NCBI GenBank assembly: GCA_900769095.1 | Contig: CAAGFH010000129.1 | Coordinates: 1-8,519, forward strand | Origin: Methanobacteriaceae archaeon | Lineage (GTDB): Archaea; Methanobacteriota; Methanobacteria; Methanobacteriales; Methanobacteriaceae | Reading direction: 5' to 3' | Length of the DNA: 8,519 nt | In this document: piece by piece, positions 1 to 5,053 of the stretch | Layout of the letters: every line of letters begins with the position of its first letter | Numbering within the stretch: position 1 is the stretch's first letter | The notes under the pieces: generated by a model | Told to the model about the DNA's origin: nothing | Databases searched by the model: none | Seen by the model: the letters and a program-made list of their open reading frames with translations, nothing else | Position numbers and translations under genes: made by a program

Positions 1-396
1 ATTTCACATGCTGGAGGTCTTAAAAGACTTGCTGTATACTCATCAAGTACAGTTCAGATAATGGGTGCAGAAAAAGCATTATTCAGACATTTGAAAAGCG
101 GAGACAGGCCACCTAAATACGGATTAATTTATCAACACCCACAAGTTAGAGGAGCAAAATGGTGGAATCGTGGAAAAGTCGCAAGAATGCTTGCTGGAAT
201 GATATCTCACGCAGTTAGAAGAGATGTTTTTACTAAAACCTTTGATGAAAATGCTGCTGACGAATTCTTATCAAAAGTTGAAGAAATAGAAAAAAATAAT
301 CCATTTCCAACAAAAACAACCAAAAGAAGAAAAGAAGAAAAGTCAAAATCCAAAAAGAGTAAGAAAAAAGGGAAGAGAAAGAAAAAAAGGAGATAG
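1..396 (+). CDS. nop5: Nop5/Nop56-family box C/D RNP core protein, 3' part
   Basis: C-terminal 131 residues of the archaeal Nop5 protein; the reading frame is open to the window edge, so the 5' end lies outside. Nop5 bridges L7Ae-bound box C/D guide RNA and fibrillarin for 2'-O-methylation of rRNA and tRNA. The visible part carries the typical Nop-domain run: ISHAG at residues 1-5, STVQIMGAEKALFRHL, then PPKYGLIYQHP and the WWNRGKVARMLAG segment that contacts the RNP. It ends in a Lys/Arg/Ser-rich tail (about residues 105-131), like the charged KKE/KKR tails of many Nop5/Nop56 proteins. The ATG at 61 is internal and is not the start. flpA follows after a 3 nt gap, the usual archaeal nop5-flpA operon order. 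The flpA ribosome binding site lies in the last codons of this tail. Confidence 0.95.
   Translation: MSHAGGLKRLAVYSSSTVQIMGAEKALFRHLKSGDRPPKYGLIYQHPQVRGAKWWNRGKVARMLAGMISHAVRRDVFTKTFDENAADEFLSKVEEIEKNNPFPTKTTKRRKEEKSKSKKSKKKGKRKKKRR
389..393 (+). promoter_or_regulatory. Shine-Dalgarno site of flpA inside the nop5 tail
   Basis: GGAGA sits 6 nt before the flpA ATG at 400 and is encoded by the last sense codons of nop5. The two genes are therefore likely to be translationally coupled. Confidence 0.7.
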
Positions 397-399
397 AGC

Positions 400-1041
400 A
401 TGAATGTTTATTTTAAAGATGGAAATGTTGCAACAAAGAATTTAACTCCTGGAATTAGTGTTTATGGAGAAGAACTTGTTCAGGAAGATGAAGAATACAG
501 AATCTGGAATCCTAGACGTTCAAAATTATCTGCAGCCCTTTTAAATGGATTAGAAAATCTAAAGCTTGAGGACACCTCAAAAGTACTATATCTTGGTGCA
601 TCAACTGGAACTACCGTTTCACACATTTCAGATATATTAATTAATGGAAGAGTCTATGCAGTTGAATTTTCACCAACAACAGCAAAGAAATTGGTTCAAC
701 TTTCACGTCAAAGGGTTAATATTGCTCCGATTTTAGGAGATGCAACCAAACCAAAAGGATATCTTAACATTGTTGAAAATACTGACTTAGTATACTGTGA
801 TGTTGCTCAGCCTACACAAACAGAATTATTTATGAAAAATATGAACATATTTGCCAAGGATGATGCACAGGGACTTTTAATGATTAAGGCTAGAAGTATT
901 GATGTAGTACAAAAACCTAAAAAGATTTTCAAGGAACAAGAGAAAAAATTGAAAGAGAAAGGTTTTAAAATTATTGAAAAAGTGAAATTGGAACCTTACG
1001 AAAAAGACCATATTGCATTATTAGTGGAGAAAAATTTTTAA
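400..1041 (+). CDS. flpA: Fibrillarin-like rRNA/tRNA 2'-O-methyltransferase
   Basis: SAM-dependent 2'-O-methyltransferase of the archaeal box C/D RNP, 213 aa, a little shorter than the commonest archaeal fibrillarins but complete. The short N-terminal beta region (about 1-35) is followed by the Rossmann methyltransferase fold. SAM motif I is LYLGASTGTT (63-72), the acidic ribose-binding residue is in YAVEF (86-90), and GDATKP lies at 113-118. All four residues of the fibrillarin catalytic tetrad are visible: K42 (RRSKLSA), D134 (YCDVAQPTQ), K163 (MIKARS) and H204 (EPYEKDH). The protein acts in the cytoplasm with Nop5, encoded immediately upstream, plus L7Ae and guide RNAs. The ATG at 400 is preceded by GGAGA at good spacing. 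Confidence 0.97.
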   Translation: MNVYFKDGNVATKNLTPGISVYGEELVQEDEEYRIWNPRRSKLSAALLNGLENLKLEDTSKVLYLGASTGTTVSHISDILINGRVYAVEFSPTTAKKLVQLSRQRVNIAPILGDATKPKGYLNIVENTDLVYCDVAQPTQTELFMKNMNIFAKDDAQGLLMIKARSIDVVQKPKKIFKEQEKKLKEKGFKIIEKVKLEPYEKDHIALLVEKNF

Positions 1042-1060
1042 AAAAAATCGGCCAATTTTC
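1033..1060 (+). terminator. Possible terminator at the end of nop5-flpA
   Basis: A T-run at the flpA stop (ATTTTT, 1034-1039) is followed by the near-palindrome AAAATCGGCCAATTTT at 1044-1059, one mismatch pair around GGCC. Archaeal terminators are mainly T-tracts, so the T-run may suffice. On the opposite strand the palindrome is followed by a run of Ts and could stop minus-strand read-through. No direct evidence separates the two readings. Confidence 0.35.
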
Positions 1061-1164
1061 ATTAGTAAATAGCCAAAAAACAAGCTATAAGAAATAAAAA
1101 AAATTACTACTAAAAAGTGAAAAAAGTATTACTTAGATACCTTTTTATACTAGTAAAATAAAAA

Positions 1165-1172
1165 TTATATAT
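1165..1172 (+). promoter_or_regulatory. TATA-like box before the hairpin RNA candidate
   Basis: TTATATAT at 1165-1172 has the form of an archaeal box A. With the usual spacing of about 25 nt, transcription would begin near 1192-1198, just where the GC-richer structured element starts. A second TATA-like stretch, TTTTTATA, lies at 1142-1149. AT-rich DNA gives many chance matches, so the support comes from position, not from the motif alone. Confidence 0.4.
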
Positions 1173-1182
1173 GCTAATGCAA

Positions 1183-1275
1183 ATAAAATAAATGTTCGAT
1201 AAAGCGCCCTTTAGGTTAATTCACTCTATTAATCACTCCATTTAAGAAAAACCTAAAGGCGTGAACTTATTTTAT
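1183..1275. repeat. Long imperfect inverted repeat
   Basis: The arms are 1183-1217 and 1250-1275. Paired blocks are 1183-1191/1267-1275, 1194-1197/1263-1266 and 1205-1217/1250-1261, with a 2 nt bulge (1192-1193), an asymmetric internal loop (1198-1204 against 1262) and one bulged C. About 25 base pairs form in total. Confidence 0.75.
1219..1242 (+). repeat. Tandem 12-mer in the hairpin loop
   Basis: ATTCACTCTATT (1219-1230) is followed directly by AATCACTCCATT (1231-1242); 10 of 12 positions are identical. Both copies present TCACTC in the predicted single-stranded loop. Confidence 0.6.
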
Positions 1276-1298
1276 GAAAATACTCATTTTTAAGAAAC

Positions 1299-1305
1299 TT
1301 TTTTT
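1299..1305 (+). terminator. T-run after the hairpin element
   Basis: Seven consecutive Ts on the + strand lie 24 nt after the outer stem, with a shorter run (CATTTTTA) just before. This fits an archaeal oligo-T terminator for the candidate RNA. Confidence 0.35.
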
Positions 1306-1646
1306 CAAAGACAATTTTACGTGGATTAAACAAAAAAAGTATTACTAATTTTAGGTTAAATCTTCTAAAAAAATACCTATCAAATCAAAAATTTAATTTT
1401 AAGAAAACACACCAATAAAACTAATTTTTAACTAAAAATAATTTTCAAATAAATAAATAACAATATCTAAAAATCGTATTTTTAAAATTAAACCATTACA
1501 TGGAAATTTACATTTTCTATAAAATAACTAAAAATAGAACAGAGATTAGACTTAAATAAATTAAAATTATGATTAATTAAATTAATAGTAACTATTAAAT
1601 TATAAAAAATAATTAAACCTAAAATGAAAATAATAAAATAAATAGT

Positions 1647-1653
1647 AAAAAAA
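1647..1653 (-). terminator. T-run downstream of coaBC
   Basis: Seven Ts on the minus strand lie about 29 nt after the coaBC stop codon, in very T-rich surroundings. This suits intrinsic archaeal termination of the minus-strand transcript. Confidence 0.35.
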
Positions 1654-1681
1654 GTAAATAAATAATAAGCTAATGTAGATG

Positions 1682-2344
1682 CTATAATATTTTTTTAGAA
1701 ATTACATCACAAATGACTTTTGCAATCTCTTTTTTTGAGGCCAAAGGAACACTCAAAACATCATCATCAACAATTAGCACTTCATTGTTATCAGATCCAA
1801 ATTGACATTCGTTTTTGGAAATATCATTTGCAATAACAATATCCGTACCAGCATTTTCAATTTGTCTTCTAGCACAATCAATAATTTCATCTTTTGATAT
1901 ATTGAATTCTGCTTTAAAACCAACTAAGAAAATGTTAGGATTTATCTTTTTAACCTGGCGGATAATTTTAGTTGCAGGTTTTAGATTTAGAGAAAATGAA
2001 TTCTCAGAATCAATTTTTTTATCATCCTTCTTTTTAAATTCAAAATCAGAAACTGCAGCAGTTGAAATGAAAATGTCAAAGTCAGGAATTAAATTTAAAA
2101 TGACCTCATTCATTTCATTACCAGTTTCAACAGAAATAACATTAAAAACGGATGGAATTTTAACACTAACCTTAGCAACAACCAATGTTAAGTCAGCACC
2201 ACGAATATATGCTTCCCTTGCAAGTGCCAAACCCATTTTACCAGAGGATTTATTTGTAATCCCCCTTACGGAGTCAATAGGTTCGTATGTTCCACCAAGA
2301 CTAATTAAAACTTTTTTTCCTTTAATAAGATCAATCCTTCTTGT
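1682..2344 (-). CDS. coaB: CoaB half: phosphopantothenate-cysteine ligase domain
   Basis: Nucleotide-dependent ligase domain joining cysteine to 4'-phosphopantothenate. The frame is open from 2344. Conserved CoaB motifs begin well before the first ATG (2236): KKVLISLGGTYEPID, then VRGITNKSSGKMGLALA, the nucleotide-binding start of the domain. Later come STAAVSDF, LKPATKI, LVGFKAE, IVIANDIS and FGSDNNEV. Starting at the 2236 ATG would delete the first strand and the GGTYEPID and NKSSGK motifs, so that product should be inactive. No ATG, GTG or TTG occurs in frame before 2236. This segment is therefore the out-of-frame continuation of the CoaC domain and not a separate gene. Confidence 0.75.
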   Translation of the reverse strand, partial: TRRIDLIKGKKVLISLGGTYEPIDSVRGITNKSSGKMGLALAREAYIRGADLTLVVAKVSVKIPSVFNVISVETGNEMNEVILNLIPDFDIFISTAAVSDFEFKKKDDKKIDSENSFSLNLKPATKIIRQVKKINPNIFLVGFKAEFNISKDEIIDCARRQIENAGTDIVIANDISKNECQFGSDNNEVLIVDDDVLSVPLASKKEIAKVICDVISKKIL

Positions 2345-2846
2345 TTAAAGTAATAGTTCTTAAAGATTCCAATACAATATCATCAATAGCAGGGAACTTA
2401 GCTTTGCCTTCATCCATACGAGGATTAATAAAAGTAGCAGAGTTTTCCTTTTTGATTTTATCAATGTTTTCTTCAATAGCTTTAAACATTGAGTCATGCA
2501 TTGAAGGAACGAATATTATTGGAGTATCGTGACCATAAGCAGTAATCAAGAGTGTAGAAATAGCATCGTCAGCTATTTTATGTGCAAATTTAGAAATGGT
2601 ATTAGCTGTTGCAGGTGCAACCAAGATTAAATCTTCCTGAGAATATTTAACATGTTCAATTTTACCTGTTAATTTAGTAACTACTTCATTTCCTGTTGCA
2701 AATTCCATTGAATTAGGATGCAAAAGTTCACATGCAGCATCACTCATAAAACATTTTACTTCAACATCATTGCGTCTGAATTCACGGGCTAATTTAATAG
2801 CTTCACTAGCAGCAGCTACACTGCCAGTAACACATAAAACAATCAT
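2331..2846 (-). CDS. coaC: CoaC half: phosphopantothenoylcysteine decarboxylase domain
   Basis: This is a 171 aa flavoprotein domain of the HFCD family, which binds FMN and decarboxylates 4'-phosphopantothenoylcysteine. Visible features are the N-terminal strand and flavin loop VLCVTGSVAAA (3-13), the catalytic His in IEHV (H65), the FMN-binding APATANT (78-84) followed by ADDAIST, and VPSMHDSMF (113-121) at the position of the family's PAMN substrate motif. PRMDEGKAKFP (142-152) matches the substrate-clamp region. I chose the ATG at 2846 because GTGAT directly upstream is its Shine-Dalgarno; the GTG at 2855 lies inside that site. The domain is complete before the premature TGA and could fold on its own. 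Confidence 0.8.
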   Translation of the reverse strand: MIVLCVTGSVAAASEAIKLAREFRRNDVEVKCFMSDAACELLHPNSMEFATGNEVVTKLTGKIEHVKYSQEDLILVAPATANTISKFAHKIADDAISTLLITAYGHDTPIIFVPSMHDSMFKAIEENIDKIKKENSATFINPRMDEGKAKFPAIDDIVLESLRTITLNKKD

Positions 2847-2850
2847 AAAA

Positions 2851-2855
2851 ATCAC
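2851..2855 (-). promoter_or_regulatory. Shine-Dalgarno deciding the coaBC start
   Basis: Minus-strand GTGAT lies 4 nt before the ATG at 2846 and pairs with the ATCAC of the archaeal 16S 3' end. It contains the GTG that a longest-ORF call would wrongly use as the start. Confidence 0.6.
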
Positions 2856-2867
2856 TTAAAAATAATT

Positions 2868-2876
2868 AAAAAAAAA
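2868..2876 (-). terminator. T9 run between the secreted-protein gene and coaBC
   Basis: Nine Ts on the minus strand begin 5 nt after the stop of the upstream secreted-protein gene. This is a plausible oligo-T terminator, full or partial. The gap is only about 35 nt, so coaBC may also be reached by read-through; I see no confident separate TATA box. Confidence 0.4.
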
Positions 2877-2881
2877 TAATA

Positions 2882-3427
2882 TTATGTAATTTGAATATCT
2901 GACAAGATATAATTAAATACATAAACGTTATCATCATATTCACTTACAGGTGCACTGTATAACATAACATAAGCTTGTCCACCTTTTTCAAACCAAACAG
3001 CCTTATGTTCTTTTACAGTACCATTTTTCTCTGAAGAATATGTGTACTCATATGCATGAACATTATTCACCATTACTTCACCGGAGGCAGTTAAGTTAAA
3101 TGATGGGTCTTTTTTGAGTGTACCGTAAGTATTATTCAAATAAGTTTCAAAATCCCCTTCATAAGATTTTTTCTCAAAGTTGATATTTACCTGACCTACA
3201 CCTGATGCATCGATAGAGTCCAATTTAGCAATTGACATTATAGAGCAGTTGGATTCAGCCTGAGCACAACCCCAATTGGAAGGATAATTAATGACAAGAC
3301 CTCCTTTTGATAATGTCATCATGGTAATATCAGAATCATCGTCTTGAGCATTAACACATGAAACCGCACAAATAATCAATAGTACAAATGAAATAACTAT
3401 AATACTTCTTTTTAAAACATTTTTCAT
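2882..3427 (-). CDS. Secreted protein with signal peptide, PsbP-like
   Basis: 181 aa. Residues 1-27 form a signal peptide: basic start (MKNVLKR), hydrophobic core IIVISFVLLIICAV, then SCVNA, which suits cleavage after an A-x-A-like site. AVSC is a weak lipobox candidate. The mature part begins with an acidic patch (QDDDSD), then GGLVINYPSNWG, a beta-rich domain whose layout (short hydrophobic strand, YPxxW, late KAVWFEKGGQAYVMLYSAP) resembles PsbP/DUF1795-like proteins common in methanogens; I infer this from pattern only. Two mature cysteines (CAQAESNC) could form a disulfide, and several N-x-S/T sequons could be glycosylated. Molecular role unknown. It lies 9 nt after the surface-protein gene and is probably co-transcribed with it. 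The start is the ATG at 3427, since the GTG nine bases upstream falls within the ribosome binding site. Confidence 0.75.
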   Translation of the reverse strand: MKNVLKRSIIVISFVLLIICAVSCVNAQDDDSDITMMTLSKGGLVINYPSNWGCAQAESNCSIMSIAKLDSIDASGVGQVNINFEKKSYEGDFETYLNNTYGTLKKDPSFNLTASGEVMVNNVHAYEYTYSSEKNGTVKEHKAVWFEKGGQAYVMLYSAPVSEYDDNVYVFNYILSDIQIT

Positions 3428-3431
3428 GAAA

Positions 3432-3438
3432 ATCACCT
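3432..3438 (-). promoter_or_regulatory. Shine-Dalgarno of the secreted-protein gene
   Basis: AGGTGAT on the minus strand lies 4 nt before the ATG at 3427 and overlaps the upstream gene's TAG stop (3437-3439). This placement supports coupled translation and rules out the GTG within it as the start. Confidence 0.7.
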
Positions 3439-4150
3439 ACTCATTTCCTCCAGAATCATCTCCACCTTGTCCTGAATCACCACCAGAACCCCCACCGGAA
3501 CCAGAATCAACACCTGAGCCAGAACCTGATCCACTACCTGAATCAGATCCTCCACCACTATAATCACCACTGCTACTTGAATAGTCAGTAGTAGTTTCTA
3601 CAGGTTCATAACTAGAATTTGAATAACTAGTTGTAGTTTCATTACTGTATGAAGTGGTTGTAGTATTAGAAACGTTTTCAACTACTTCAGGGAATGCAGA
3701 ATCTTGAACAATAGCTACAGCAGTAGTATCAGAGAAATTATTGAAATCAAAGTTGAAGACACCATAACCTACACCAAGTGTGAAACCGACAACCAATACC
3801 AGTAATAATACCAATTTGAAAGTTCCACTACTCATTGATTTTTTTCCTTTCTTATTATATCTGGCATCTCCTTTTTTAGGATTTACAATATATTTTTGAA
3901 CTAAATCTTCTTCTTTCTCCTTTTTGGTCTTAGTAGGTTTTTTACTTTTCTTCTTTTGAGTAGTTTTAGGATTGGATTTACCTTGCATAGACCTAATTCT
4001 TCTAGTAGCTTCTCTTGCATCAATTGCATTTAATTTATCTTCATATTTAGAACGAAAATAACTATATTTCTCTGGAGAAATTCTTCCAGAGCGATAATCA
4101 GCTTCTAAAGAATCCATAATTTTTAGAAGTTTATCTCTATCGTTTGGCAT
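3437..4150 (-). CDS. Single-pass membrane protein with Ser/Gly-rich outer tail
   Basis: 237 aa, not recognised as a named family. The N-terminal 1-50 region is helical and charged, and its LLKIMDSLEADYRSGRISPEKYSYFRSKYEDKL pattern resembles the SHOCT/short-linker helical motif (leader, then G-x-I-S-x-E-x-Y/F). Residues 55-105 are Lys-rich, presumably cytoplasmic. One transmembrane helix spans about 111-131 (KLVLLLVLVVGFTLGVGYGV). Outside lies a low-complexity tail: Thr/Ser/Tyr with a repeated TTTSYSN (about 165-178) and several N-x-S/T sequons, then a Ser/Gly/Asp-rich end from about 190. The positive-inside rule gives N-in, C-out. It probably sits in or spans the pseudomurein wall; role unknown. 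It starts at ATG 4150 after GGGAGGGT and heads a two-gene unit with the secreted protein. No wall-anchoring motif is visible. Confidence 0.75.
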   Translation of the reverse strand: MPNDRDKLLKIMDSLEADYRSGRISPEKYSYFRSKYEDKLNAIDAREATRRIRSMQGKSNPKTTQKKKSKKPTKTKKEKEEDLVQKYIVNPKKGDARYNKKGKKSMSSGTFKLVLLLVLVVGFTLGVGYGVFNFDFNNFSDTTAVAIVQDSAFPEVVENVSNTTTTSYSNETTTSYSNSSYEPVETTTDYSSSSGDYSGGGSDSGSGSGSGSGVDSGSGGGSGGDSGQGGDDSGGNE

Positions 4151-4154
4151 TCCT

Positions 4155-4162
4155 ACCCTCCC
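4155..4162 (-). promoter_or_regulatory. Shine-Dalgarno of the surface-protein gene
   Basis: GGGAGGGT on the minus strand lies 4 nt before the ATG at 4150 and is the only GC-rich stretch in this gap. Confidence 0.6.
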
Positions 4163-4181
4163 TGAATTTATTATAATATAA

Positions 4182-4194
4182 TTTTATATAAAAA
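4182..4194 (-). promoter_or_regulatory. TATA box of the surface/secreted protein operon
   Basis: Minus-strand TTTTTATATAAAA is a good archaeal box A. Its centre lies about 38 nt before the ATG at 4150, so a start site about 25 nt downstream would leave a short leader carrying the GGGAGGGT site. The T-rich start of the box may also end the pheA transcript. Confidence 0.55.
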
Positions 4195-4208
4195 CAATAA
4201 TTTATAGT

Positions 4209-5015
4209 TTACTTAAATTCAGGATATGAACCTAAAACTTTTAAAAAATAAGTATTATCTTCAATACCACTGATAATATTCTTAACTGTTTCATCATCCC
4301 TGTGTCCATTAAAATCAACAAAGAATAAATATTTACCTAAACCTTTTTTAGAAGGTCTTGATTCAATTTTAGTTAAGTTAATATTATTTTTTTGAAAAAT
4401 TCCCAAGATTTCGTATAAACCTCCAGGCTTATCTTCATAAATAGAAAATATAATTGAAGTCTTGTCATTGCCGGTTTGTTTGTGATCATCTTTTGAGACT
4501 ACAACAAATCTTGTTTCATTATTATCAGTATCTTGAATATTTGGTTTGATTATCTCCAAACCATATAATTCTGCAGCTTTTGAGTTTCCAATAGCTGCTT
4601 TACTTTTATCCCCAATAATACTTTTAGCGGCATTAGCAGTACTTACAGCATAATGCGGTTGTATGTTATTTTCAAGAATGAACTCCCTACATTGAGCAAT
4701 AGCCTGAGAATGAGAATAAACATCCTTAATATCATCCATAGTAGTTCCAGGATTTACAATTAAATTTTGATTAATGGGAATAACAATCTCTTTAAATATT
4801 TTTAAGTCGAATTTATGAGCTAATGAATCTAATGTAATACCTACAGGCCCCTCAATTGAGTTTTCAATTGGAACAACACCATAAGATGCTTCTCCATTAT
4901 CAACACTTTCCAAAACAGCAGGAATATTACAATAAGGAACTAAATTATCCCCCATTTTATTAGCTGCTTCGTGAGTAAATGTACCTTTAGGTCCTAAAAA
5001 TGAAATAACTGGTAT
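4209..5015 (-). CDS. pheA: Prephenate dehydratase with ACT domain, non-standard start
   Basis: Converts prephenate to phenylpyruvate in phenylalanine synthesis. Counting from the AUA at 5015 it is 268 aa, a normal length for a stand-alone archaeal enzyme. Catalytic domain about 1-180: FLGPKGTFTHEAA (6-18), VVPIENSIEGPVG (47-59), SHSQAIAQC (101-109), AAIGNSKAAELYG, and TRF (168-170) carrying the catalytic Thr. ACT domain about 186-262: EDKPGGLYEILGIF (194-207) and ESRP (218-221), the phenylalanine-binding motifs, so feedback inhibition is expected. The first ATG (4955) is residue 21 and would remove GPKGTFTH. A strong GGAGGT (5022-5027) lies upstream, but the codons between it and the conserved N-terminus are ATT AAA ATA CCA GTT, with no ATG, GTG or TTG. 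AUA (5013-5015) is best spaced. AUU (5019-5021) touches the ribosome site but would give the common MKI-type N-terminus if it were ATG. Confidence 0.85.
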   Translation of the reverse strand: MPVISFLGPKGTFTHEAANKMGDNLVPYCNIPAVLESVDNGEASYGVVPIENSIEGPVGITLDSLAHKFDLKIFKEIVIPINQNLIVNPGTTMDDIKDVYSHSQAIAQCREFILENNIQPHYAVSTANAAKSIIGDKSKAAIGNSKAAELYGLEIIKPNIQDTDNNETRFVVVSKDDHKQTGNDKTSIIFSIYEDKPGGLYEILGIFQKNNINLTKIESRPSKKGLGKYLFFVDFNGHRDDETVKNIISGIEDNTYFLKVLGSYPEFK

Positions 5016-5021
5016 TTTAAT

Positions 5022-5027
5022 ACCTCC
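5022..5027 (-). promoter_or_regulatory. Strong Shine-Dalgarno of pheA
   Basis: Minus-strand GGAGGT lies 6 nt before the AUA codon at 5015 and directly against the AUU at 5021. It shows that translation is meant to begin here and not at the ATG at 4955, about 67 nt further down. Confidence 0.75.
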
Positions 5028-5050
5028 AAAAAAATAAAAAAATAAAAAAA
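5028..5050 (-). terminator. T-rich run between the CBS gene and pheA
   Basis: On the minus strand the 23 nt before the pheA ribosome binding site are three T-runs interrupted only by single As. This is a strong archaeal oligo-T terminator candidate for the CBS genes. The gap is too short to hold a standard TATA box for pheA beyond this T/A stretch, so pheA may rely on partial read-through. Confidence 0.45.
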
Positions 5051-5053
5051 ATA

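Larger units (their letters stand above)
1195..1305 (+). ncRNA. Candidate structured small RNA (large stem-loop)
   Basis: A long imperfect inverted repeat stands out in otherwise A/T-rich DNA. The inner stem pairs CGCCCTTTAGGTT (1205-1217) with AACCTAAAGGCG (1250-1261): 12 bp with one bulged C. The outer stem pairs GTTC (1194-1197) with GAAC (1263-1266), then ATAAAATAA (1183-1191) with TTATTTTAT (1267-1275). A 32 nt pyrimidine-rich loop (1218-1249) contains a tandem 12-mer. A TATA-like box lies upstream at 1165-1172 and a T7 run lies downstream at 1299-1305. GC-richer islands in AT-rich archaeal genomes are often RNA genes. I do not recognise the family, and it lacks the box C and D motifs of a C/D guide RNA. 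The limits are estimates and strand is inferred from promoter and T-run order. A short palindromic mobile remnant is the alternative. Confidence 0.4.
1120..1346. repeat. 14 nt direct repeat pair flanking the hairpin element
   Basis: AAAAAAGTATTACT occurs at 1120-1133 and again at 1333-1346, bracketing the hairpin at 1183-1275. The A-run part is easy to get by chance in this composition, but the GTATTACT half is less so. It could be a remnant of a duplication, or repeated promoter-upstream sequence. Confidence 0.4.
1042..1681. other. Long gene-free gap between convergent flpA and coaBC
   Basis: About 640 nt without a credible protein gene; stops are dense in all frames and composition is extremely A/T-rich. 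Because flpA and coaBC converge here, neither needs upstream regulatory DNA in it. The only clearly structured part is the hairpin element at 1183-1275 with its TATA-like box and T-run. From about 1306 to 1640 I see only A/T-rich sequence, plus short recurrences of TTTAGGTT/AACCTAAA and one copy of a 14 nt direct repeat. Confidence 0.8.
1682..2846 (-). pseudogene. coaBC: CoaBC, split by a frame change
   Basis: Bifunctional phosphopantothenoylcysteine decarboxylase / phosphopantothenate-cysteine ligase. It converts 4'-phosphopantothenate plus cysteine to 4'-phosphopantetheine for coenzyme A. Both domains are present in order, and joined they give about 390 aa, close to the roughly 400 aa of archaeal CoaBC. 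They are not in one frame: the CoaC half stops at TGA (2331-2333), while the CoaB half continues one base out of register. The change must lie between the CoaB-frame TAA (2345-2347) and that TGA. GATTGAT (2330-2336) is a likely spot: removing one T restores KKDDLIKGKKVLI, and removing four bases restores KKDLIKGKKVLI. The enzyme is normally needed, so a sequencing or assembly indel is as likely as true gene decay; two functional polypeptides are unlikely because the ligase half has no start codon. The gene follows the secreted-protein gene on the same strand. Confidence 0.8.

Noticed and set aside
207..401. Minus-strand frame opposite the nop5 tail
   Set aside because: The Phe/Leu-rich product is just the complement of the Lys-rich nop5 tail.
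1183..1275. tRNA or 5S rRNA gene
   Set aside because: There is no cloverleaf, no T-arm GTTCGA context in the right place and no acceptor stem. It is one long arm with a 32 nt loop.
1195..1305. Box C/D guide RNA beside the nop5-flpA operon
   Set aside because: The transcript has no RUGAUGA box C near its 5' end and no CUGA box D near its 3' end. A TTATGAAAA stretch is too poor a match.
1120..1346. CRISPR array or IS ends
   Set aside because: There are only two copies of a short A-rich repeat, no regular spacing, no transposase and no target-site duplication that can be defined.
2331..2347. Programmed +1 frameshift of the RF2 type in coaBC
   Set aside because: A TGA sits at the shift site and AGG lies upstream, but the AGG overlaps the last sense codon where RF2 has a spacer, and a GAU-to-AUU slip is poorly paired. 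An indel is simpler, though proteomics could reopen this.
1815..2532. Plus-strand open frames opposite coaBC
   Set aside because: They are antisense shadows of the coaBC coding strand; their proteins show no family motifs, while the minus strand shows clear CoaB and CoaC motifs.
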